10,965 nt of DNA. Origin: Miltoncostaeales bacterium (GTDB lineage: Bacteria; Actinomycetota; Thermoleophilia; Miltoncostaeales; Miltoncostaeaceae). The translations under genes and the position numbers were made by a program. Below the pieces are notes generated by a model that saw only the letters and a program-made list of their open reading frames with translations, did no database searches and had not been told where the DNA came from. The stretch's first letter is position 1. Each line of letters opens with the position of its first letter. The DNA is taken from positions 1 to 10,965 of the forward strand of contig JAUROO010000070.1 of the NCBI GenBank assembly GCA_030829765.1. Direction: 5' to 3'. Below are positions 6,147 through 10,965 of this stretch, one piece after another.

Positions 6147-6973
6147 TGGCTTCCGCACCACCGCGCCTGCGCCTCGGCGGCATGGCGCTCGCCAATGGAT
6201 TGCTGGTCCACGGGCCCCGGCGCTGGGCGGCTGCCGTGGTGGACGATCACGGCGAGGTCGTGGTGGCATCGGGCCCCCGCCCCACGCTCGCGGTGGGCCC
6301 GCTGGCACGCATTCCGCTGGTGCGGGGGGCCGTGCGCATGGCCGAGATGATGCTGGTGGTGCCCGCTGCACGGCGGGGCGTGCCGCAGGCGCGGCTCGCG
6401 TTCGAAGAGGGCCCCATCGCGCCGCTGATGGCGGGGTCGATGGCGGCCACGGTGGCGTCGCGACGCATGCTGCGATCAGGCCTGGCCCAGGAGGCCGCCG
6501 CCGCGGTGCTGGCCCTCGCGCCCGCGCTCATTGCCCTGCGGTCGTCCGATGCCGCCGCGTGGCACGCGGTGGAGCACAAGAGCATCGCCGCCTACGAGCG
6601 GGCGGGCGAGGACGGCCTGGCCGACAACGCGCTCGACCCGAAGGAGCACGACAGGTGCGGCAGCAACCTGGTGCTGCCCCTTGTGGTGGCCACCGCCGGC
6701 GGCAACCTGCTGGTGCGGCGCCTGCCCTCGCGCCGGGCTCGGCTGGCCGGGCGCGTGGCCGCCATGGCCGCGGGAGTCGGAGCCGCCGTCGAGGCCTTCT
6801 CATTCGCCGAGCGGCATCCGCGCAGCGCAATGGGCAGGGCCGTCCATGCCGCGGGGCACGCCATCCAGGCGGGGTTCGTTACCCGGGAGCCCAGCGCCGC
6901 GCAGCTCGGCGTCGGGCGGGCAGCCATGCATGAGGTGCTGCGCGCCGAGCGCGCCGCCGGAGCACCGGCATGA
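6146..6973 (+). CDS. DUF1385 / YqhQ-like protein
   Basis: A 275-aa member of the DUF1385 family (Bacillus YqhQ), whose biochemical function is not established. Seen: the N-terminal family block GGMALANGLLVHGPRRWAAAV (positions 11-31, quoted by motif), the conserved HAVEHKS (140-146), KEHDRCGSN (166-174) with H168 and C171, and the C-terminal TREPSAAQLGVG (246-257). A hydrophobic alanine/leucine-rich stretch at about 113-131 and another at 176-190 may be membrane-associated, as in relatives with predicted membrane helices. The His/Glu/Cys residues could bind metal, which is inference. The start overlaps the ThyX-like stop by one base and the stop overlaps the next ATG by four. TGATACCGT nine bases before the start could be an internal extended -10. 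Confidence 0.9.
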   Translation: MASAPPRLRLGGMALANGLLVHGPRRWAAAVVDDHGEVVVASGPRPTLAVGPLARIPLVRGAVRMAEMMLVVPAARRGVPQARLAFEEGPIAPLMAGSMAATVASRRMLRSGLAQEAAAAVLALAPALIALRSSDAAAWHAVEHKSIAAYERAGEDGLADNALDPKEHDRCGSNLVLPLVVATAGGNLLVRRLPSRRARLAGRVAAMAAGVGAAVEAFSFAERHPRSAMGRAVHAAGHAIQAGFVTREPSAAQLGVGRAAMHEVLRAERAAGAPA

Positions 6974-7617
6974 CCCTGCGCGCCGCCATCGCCGGGCTCG
7001 CGGCAGTCGCCACCCTCGTGCCCGCTGCGCAGGCCCATATCTCGGTGTCCCCGGAAAACGCAGTGCTGCGGGAGTCGACCGAGTTCACCATCACGGTCCC
7101 CGCGGAGGGCGGCCTCACCACCGACCGGGTACGCGTGCTCTTCCCCTCGCAGGTGAGCGTGTACGCCGTGGCCGACGCTCCCGGATGGACCACGCGCGTC
7201 CTCCGGCGCACCGACGGCCGCCTGCGCGGGGCCGAATGGACGGGCGGGACGATCCCGCCGGACCAGTACGCCACGTTCACGGTGCTGGGCACGCCCTTCG
7301 AGGAGGGCACCAGCGTGTGGCGCAGCGAGCAGGGCACCACGAACGGCAAGGTGAAGAAGTGGACCGGGCCGCCGGAGACCGGGGAGGAGACCGCGCCCGA
7401 GACCGGACCGGACGCGCCCGGCCCCGCATGGGCCGTCGAGGTGACGGCCGAGCGGGTGCAGGCGGCGGCGGCCGGCAGCGACGGTGGCGGGACCCTGTGG
7501 GCGGCCGTCGCCGGAATCGCGCTGGGGGCCCTGGCGCTTGTGGGCGTGGGGCTGCTGTGGTCATCGCGACCCGGCGACCTGCCGCCCGACGGCCCGGAGG
7601 ACGACCCCGCGCCATGA
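6970..7617 (+). CDS. YcnI/DUF1775 copper-domain protein, secreted and membrane-anchored
   Basis: A 215-aa extracytoplasmic protein of the YcnI (DUF1775) family, whose Bacillus member binds Cu(II) through its mature N-terminal histidine. Seen: a Sec signal peptide with hydrophobic core 5-19 and cleavage expected after AQA (20-22), leaving His23 as the first mature residue (HISVSP). Family segments GW (72-73) and WTGGTIPPDQYATF (90-103) follow, then an acidic Pro/Glu-rich linker (about 132-153), a single transmembrane helix (about 177-197) and a short acidic cytoplasmic tail. Copper binding is inferred from the family and His23. Relatives usually neighbour copper genes (CopC/CopD-like); none is present here. 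The ATG overlaps the DUF1385 stop and the TGA overlaps the next ATG (both ATGA). Confidence 0.92.
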   Translation: MTLRAAIAGLAAVATLVPAAQAHISVSPENAVLRESTEFTITVPAEGGLTTDRVRVLFPSQVSVYAVADAPGWTTRVLRRTDGRLRGAEWTGGTIPPDQYATFTVLGTPFEEGTSVWRSEQGTTNGKVKKWTGPPETGEETAPETGPDAPGPAWAVEVTAERVQAAAAGSDGGGTLWAAVAGIALGALALVGVGLLWSSRPGDLPPDGPEDDPAP

Positions 7618-8729
7618 GCACCACGGCGGATCGTCCGCGCCTTCCCCCTGCGACGTTCCAGCTTCCGGTGGAGCGGATGCGCGACGGGTACTACAGCGAT
7701 GCCTACTTCACGTTCACGCGCGAGGTGCTGGAGGAGGACGGCCATCACCCCCGCGTGCTGATGCAGGTGTTCCAGCGCGAAAACGCCGTGCTGGGCGGGG
7801 TGGACGAGGCCCTCGCCATCCTCGCCCTGTGCGCGGGCCGGCGCACCGATGGGGGATGGCAGGACGGAGCGGCCGACCTGGAGGTGCGCGCCCTGCACGA
7901 CGGCGACGGCATCGCCCCGTGGGAGACGGTGCTGTCGATGGAGGGCGACTACTCGCTGTTCGCGCACCTGGAGACCCTGGTGCTGGGCGTGCTGGGCCGG
8001 AGGACGCTGATCAGCCGCAATGTGCGCGCGGTGGTGGAGGCCGCGCGCGGCAAGCCCATCCTGTACTTCCCCGCCCGCTTCGACCACTGGCAGGTGCAGA
8101 CCGGCGACGGCTGGGCCGCCCACGTGGCCGGGGCGATCGGCGTGAGCACTGATGCCCAGGCGTCGTGGTGGGGCGGTCGCGGAATGGGCACGGTGCCCCA
8201 TGGGCTGATCGCCGCCTACGGAGGCGACACCGTCACCGCCGCCCGGAAGTTCGCCGGCCGCTTCGCCCGCGACCTGAACGTGATCGTGCTGGTGGACTAC
8301 GAGAACGACTCGGTGCGCACGGCGCTGGAGGTGGCCGATGCGCTGGGCGATGACCTGTGGGGGGTGCGTCTGGATACCTCAAGCACCATGGTGGACCGCA
8401 GCCTGTGGCAGGAGATGGGTACCTTCACGCCCACGGGCGTGGTGCCGGAACTGGTGCGCAAGGTGCGCGAGGCGCTCGACCACGCCGGGCACGGGCGGGT
8501 GCGGATCGTGGCATCGGGTGGGTTCGACGCCGTCAAGATCGACGCGTTCGAGCGGGCGGGAGTGCCCGTGGACGCCTACGGGGTGGGGTCGAGCCTGCTG
8601 CTTGGGGCCAACGACTTCACCGGCGACATCGTGCGCGTGGACGGCCGGCCGTGCGCCAAGGTGGGGCGCGCGGAGAGCCCCAACCCCCGCATGCAGCCGG
8701 TGGACCTCGCGGCGCTCCGGGACCGGTAG
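7614..8729 (+). CDS. pncB: Nicotinate phosphoribosyltransferase (Preiss-Handler NAD salvage)
   Basis: A 371-aa enzyme converting nicotinate and PRPP (with ATP) to nicotinate mononucleotide, the first step of the Preiss-Handler route to NAD. Seen: N-terminal DGYYSDAYF (24-32), the ETLVLGVL helix (120-127), SRNVR (134-138), the family block MGTVPHGLIAAYGGD (191-205) with H196, DYEND (228-232), RLDTSS (252-257), ASGGFD (300-305) in the phosphate-binding strand, and YGVGSS (322-327). Its length and the AYGGD/YGVGSS pattern match the shorter archaeal/actinobacterial-type nicotinate enzymes rather than the longer E. coli PncB. Quinolinate or nicotinamide enzymes share the fold but fit these motifs less well. 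The ATG overlaps the YcnI stop (ATGA). It is the last gene of the tightly packed plus-strand run. Confidence 0.93.
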   Translation: MSTTADRPRLPPATFQLPVERMRDGYYSDAYFTFTREVLEEDGHHPRVLMQVFQRENAVLGGVDEALAILALCAGRRTDGGWQDGAADLEVRALHDGDGIAPWETVLSMEGDYSLFAHLETLVLGVLGRRTLISRNVRAVVEAARGKPILYFPARFDHWQVQTGDGWAAHVAGAIGVSTDAQASWWGGRGMGTVPHGLIAAYGGDTVTAARKFAGRFARDLNVIVLVDYENDSVRTALEVADALGDDLWGVRLDTSSTMVDRSLWQEMGTFTPTGVVPELVRKVREALDHAGHGRVRIVASGGFDAVKIDAFERAGVPVDAYGVGSSLLLGANDFTGDIVRVDGRPCAKVGRAESPNPRMQPVDLAALRDR

Positions 8730-8738
8730 GGGCTCGGA

Positions 8739-8744
8739 TACAGT
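8739..8744 (+). promoter_or_regulatory. Candidate -10 of a leaderless promoter before the epimerase gene
   Basis: TACAGT (within GGATACAGT) fits the TAnnnT -10 pattern and ends exactly 7 nt before the ATG at 8752, where transcription would start at or next to the start codon. There is no Shine-Dalgarno in the 22-nt gap after pncB. I see no -35 match. Leaderless genes are common in high-GC actinobacteria; the assignment here is inference. Confidence 0.35.
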
Positions 8745-8751
8745 CCGCGCG

Positions 8752-9156
8752 ATGGAACTGGGGCTCATCCACCATGTGGGGTACGTGGTCGCAGACCTGG
8801 ACGAGGCGATCCCCGCCTACCGCGATGTCCTGGGGATGCCCGTCGGAGCGCGCGAGGTGATGCCCGAGCAGGGCGTGGAAGCCGTGCTGCTCGGCGCCGG
8901 CCCCTCGTATGTGGAGCTGATCGCGCCGGTGGCAGACGACACCGGCGTGGCCCGGTTCCTAGCCAAGAAGGGTCCGGGCATGCATCATGTGGCATTCGCC
9001 GTTTCCCATCTGCAGTCCGCGCTGCGCGAATTGTCGGATGGGGGCGTCGAGTTGATCGACTCCGCGCCACGGCGCGGGCTCGGCGGGCACATGGTGGCGT
9101 TCCTTCATCCGCGTTCGACGGGCGGGGTGCTCACCGAACTCGTCGAGGACCATTGA
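8752..9156 (+). CDS. mce: Methylmalonyl-CoA epimerase (VOC superfamily)
   Basis: A 134-aa metalloenzyme that interconverts the (2S) and (2R) epimers of methylmalonyl-CoA, linking propionyl-CoA carboxylation to B12-dependent methylmalonyl-CoA mutase. Two VOC modules are seen: HHVGYVVADLDEAI (7-20) and MHHVAFAVSHL (77-87). The expected metal ligands are H8, Q40 (in PEQGVE), H79 and E129 (in LTELVE). Length is normal for the family (130-150 aa). The long open frame upstream is only a shadow of pncB; ATG at 8752 directly precedes the family's usual N-terminus. It lies 22 nt after pncB and 32 nt before the radical SAM gene. Other VOC enzymes are possible, but the ligand set and C-terminal motif fit this one well. 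Confidence 0.92.
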   Translation: MELGLIHHVGYVVADLDEAIPAYRDVLGMPVGAREVMPEQGVEAVLLGAGPSYVELIAPVADDTGVARFLAKKGPGMHHVAFAVSHLQSALRELSDGGVELIDSAPRRGLGGHMVAFLHPRSTGGVLTELVEDH

Positions 9157-9175
9157 GAGCAGCGCACGACACGTC

Positions 9176-9180
9176 GGAGG
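9176..9180 (+). promoter_or_regulatory. Ribosome binding site of the radical SAM gene
   Basis: GGAGG lies 8 nt before the GTG at 9189 and supports that GTG as the start. The 32-nt gap after the epimerase stop contains no obvious terminator. Confidence 0.75.
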
Positions 9181-9188
9181 CCTGACGC

Positions 9189-10832
9189 GTGAAGATCCGT
9201 TACATCGAGCCAAAGCCCCGCGGGGCCACGATCTACGAGATCGCCAACCTGCCGAAGCTGGGGCTTCCCCTTCTGGCCGCGATTGCGCGCAACACGTACG
9301 ACGACGTGGACCAGCACATCTACTGCGAGCTGATCCGCGGCGTGGAGGTGGACTGGGACGACGTGCTCACCGCCGACCTGGTGTGCATCTCGACCACCAC
9401 CAACACCACGCTGGAGGGCTACCGGTACGCCGACCGCTGCCGCGCTGCGGGCATCCCCGTGCTGTTCGGCGGCTCGCACGTGACCTTCATGTCGCACGAG
9501 GCCCTGGAGCACGCCGACTACGTCATCCGCCGCGAGGGCCACGTGGGCTTCGGGCAGTTCCTCGAGTGGTTCCGGGGCGATCGCGACCCCGCGGGCCTGC
9601 ACGAGATCCTGGGCCTGTCGTTCCTGGAGAACGGCGCGCAGGTGGACAACCCCGAGGCACCGATGGCGTCGGGTGACGACCTCGACAACCTCCCCTTCCC
9701 GGCCCTGGACCTGCTGGAGGGCCACGAGCGGATGGTGACCCATCCCATCATGATGAAGTGGGGCTGCCCGTACGACTGCTCGTTCTGCAGCGTCATCAAG
9801 ATGTTCGGCCGCAAGCTGCGTACGCGCTCGGTGGAGAACATGATGGAGGAGCTCCGGGGCGTGAACCCCGAGCGCGTCTTCTTCTACGACGACATCTTCA
9901 TCGTCGACAAGAAGCAGGCGAAGTCGCTGTTCCGGGCGATGATCGACGAGGACATCACGCCGCAGTGGACTGCGCAGATCCGCGCGGACTCGATCTACAA
10001 GAGCAAGCAGACCCTCGAGCCCGACCATGAACTGCTCGCGCTCATGCGCGACTCCGGTTGCTACATGGTGTACATCGGGTTCGAGAGCATTACGCAGGAG
10101 GGCCTGGACGCCTACAACAAGAAGCAGAAGGTCGAGCACATCACGACCTCGATCAAGCTTCTGCATGACTACGGCATCCGCGTGCACGGGATGTTCGTGG
10201 TGGGCGCCGACACCGACACGCCCGACACCGTGCGCGCCACGGTGGACTTTGCCATCGAGCATGGCGTGGACACGCTGCAGATGATGATGCTCACCACCCT
10301 TCCGGGCACGGCGTTCGATGCCCAGATGCGGGCAGAGGGCCGCGTGCTGACCGACGACTACTCGCTGTACGACGGCCACCACTGCATCATCCAGCCCAAG
10401 CTCATGACGCCGTACCAGCTCCAGATGGAGACCTGGAAGAACATGCTGCGCTTCTACTCGAAGAAGACGCCGTGGGAGCTGGGCCGCAAGGAGATCCGGG
10501 CGAACCTGTTCCCGTTCGTGCGCCTGCTGACCGAGTTCCGGTTCATGCGCAACCTGCCGAAGGCGATCCGCCTGTGGCTCACCAACCGCCCCTCGGAGAG
10601 CTTCAAGCTGATCCGCACGACGATCTCCGCGCGCGGCATGCGAACCATCTACGAGACCCTCGGCGTGGCCATCTTCCGCTCCTACGGCCGCAAGCAGCTG
10701 CTGAAGTTCACTGACCAGCCCGAGTCGATGGTGCACCTGGACGAGATCCGGCGCCTGCCGGCCTGGACGCCCCCGTCCGAGGCCGATGAGCCGCAGGGGC
10801 AGGAGTCGCCGTCGCTCAAGGTGCTCTTGTGA
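9189..10832 (+). CDS. Cobalamin-binding-type (class B-like) radical SAM protein, substrate unknown
   Basis: A 547-aa radical SAM enzyme with an N-terminal cobalamin-binding-like domain (about 1-150), including LVCISTT (64-70) and the loop FGGSHVTF (93-100). It lacks an obvious DxHxxG motif, as many members do. The SAM/iron-sulfur motif is C193-x3-C197-x2-C200 in GCPYDCSFC. Then come MFGRKLRTRSVE (205-216), YDDIFIVD (233-240) and GFES (297-300), which resemble BchE/HpnP-like B12 radical SAM enzymes (methylases and cyclases). The C-terminal 130 residues are basic and partly hydrophobic (FPFVRLLTEFRFMRN) and may bind substrate or membrane. A methyltransferase role is the default inference; no neighbour fixes the substrate. 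GTG start with GGAGG 8 nt upstream. The stop overlaps the next GTG start (GTGA). Confidence 0.9.
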   Translation: MKIRYIEPKPRGATIYEIANLPKLGLPLLAAIARNTYDDVDQHIYCELIRGVEVDWDDVLTADLVCISTTTNTTLEGYRYADRCRAAGIPVLFGGSHVTFMSHEALEHADYVIRREGHVGFGQFLEWFRGDRDPAGLHEILGLSFLENGAQVDNPEAPMASGDDLDNLPFPALDLLEGHERMVTHPIMMKWGCPYDCSFCSVIKMFGRKLRTRSVENMMEELRGVNPERVFFYDDIFIVDKKQAKSLFRAMIDEDITPQWTAQIRADSIYKSKQTLEPDHELLALMRDSGCYMVYIGFESITQEGLDAYNKKQKVEHITTSIKLLHDYGIRVHGMFVVGADTDTPDTVRATVDFAIEHGVDTLQMMMLTTLPGTAFDAQMRAEGRVLTDDYSLYDGHHCIIQPKLMTPYQLQMETWKNMLRFYSKKTPWELGRKEIRANLFPFVRLLTEFRFMRNLPKAIRLWLTNRPSESFKLIRTTISARGMRTIYETLGVAIFRSYGRKQLLKFTDQPESMVHLDEIRRLPAWTPPSEADEPQGQESPSLKVLL

Positions 10833-10965
10833 GCCGACGCATCAAGCTGGGCCTCGAGGGCGGTGGCGTCCTCCTCCTCACCGTGGGGGATTCCGACGTC
10901 GCCGCCCTGCGGGGCGCTCTCGGTGGCTCCGGGTTCCATGACGTGGCGTCCGAGGAGGGCGAGCA
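10829..10965 (+). CDS. Unrecognised protein, N-terminal fragment (runs off window)
   Basis: About 45 residues are visible from GTG at 10829, beginning SRRIKLGLEGGGVLLLTVGDS and continuing without a stop to the window edge. The start overlaps the radical SAM stop by four bases (GTGA), so it is probably co-translated with it. The pattern suggests two short beta strands (IKLGLE, VLLLTV) followed by a helix (DVAALRGAL). There is no signal peptide, no cysteine and no motif I recognise. It could be a small accessory protein of the radical SAM enzyme or simply the next gene of the operon. Confidence 0.7.
   Translation, partial: MSRRIKLGLEGGGVLLLTVGDSDVAALRGALGGSGFHDVASEEGE

Noticed and set aside
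6531..7613. N-terminal extension of the nicotinate phosphoribosyltransferase frame by 361 codons
   Set aside because: The extension is Arg/Pro-rich and lies out of frame over the DUF1385 and YcnI genes. The ATG at 7614 overlaps the YcnI stop and directly precedes the family's N-terminus.
9105..10736. A 543-codon minus-strand open frame opposite the radical SAM gene
   Set aside because: Its composition is Val/His/Leu/Arg-rich with no recognisable motif, and the opposite strand encodes an intact radical SAM protein. It is a codon-bias shadow.
1..10965. CRISPR arrays, tRNA/rRNA genes, insertion sequences, phage or toxin-antitoxin genes
   Set aside because: Reading both strands I found no regularly spaced repeats, no transposase or integrase motifs, no terminal inverted repeats and no tRNA-like cloverleaf. 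Nearly all of the sequence is accounted for by housekeeping-type genes.

Overview
The window is roughly 70% GC, densely packed, and uses ATG and GTG starts with many 4-nt ATGA/GTGA junctions. Together with a MoeZ-like/CysO/CysM cysteine cluster of the kind known from mycobacteria, this points to an actinobacterial chromosome. A deep-branching group such as Thermoleophilia is my guess, made without any database search. I see no insertion sequence, prophage, CRISPR array, tRNA or rRNA; it reads as ordinary chromosome.

Left arm (minus strand, 2091 down to 1): three overlapping genes form a protein-bound-sulfur cysteine operon. They are a rhodanese + E1 adenylyltransferase fusion (activates and sulfurates the carrier), a CysO/MoaD-like sulfur carrier ending GG-Ala-Arg, and a CysM-type PLP cysteine synthase cut by the window edge. 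An AT-rich promoter-like segment and a 12-bp perfect palindrome lie in the 144-nt divergent gap (2092-2235).

Centre (plus strand, 2236-8729): seven genes run head to tail with overlaps of 1-4 nt or a 4-nt gap, so they probably form one translationally coupled operon. They are a small Cys-motif protein, RarA (replication-associated AAA+ ATPase), an unrecognised 222-aa acidic protein with an internal repeat, a tandem ThyX-like protein, a DUF1385/YqhQ-like protein, a secreted and membrane-anchored YcnI/DUF1775 copper-domain protein, and a nicotinate phosphoribosyltransferase. The functions are mixed: fork maintenance, nucleotide-related, NAD salvage and envelope.

Right arm (plus strand, 8752-10965): a methylmalonyl-CoA epimerase (possible leaderless start), then a cobalamin-binding-type radical SAM protein with a good ribosome binding site, overlapping a gene of unknown function that leaves the window.

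The points most worth following are the tandem ThyX protein, whose two halves have lost complementary parts of the ThyX signature; the sulfur carrier whose diglycine is masked by two extra residues; the inverted domain order of the E1-rhodanese protein; and the repeat-bearing 222-aa unknown between rarA and the ThyX-like gene.
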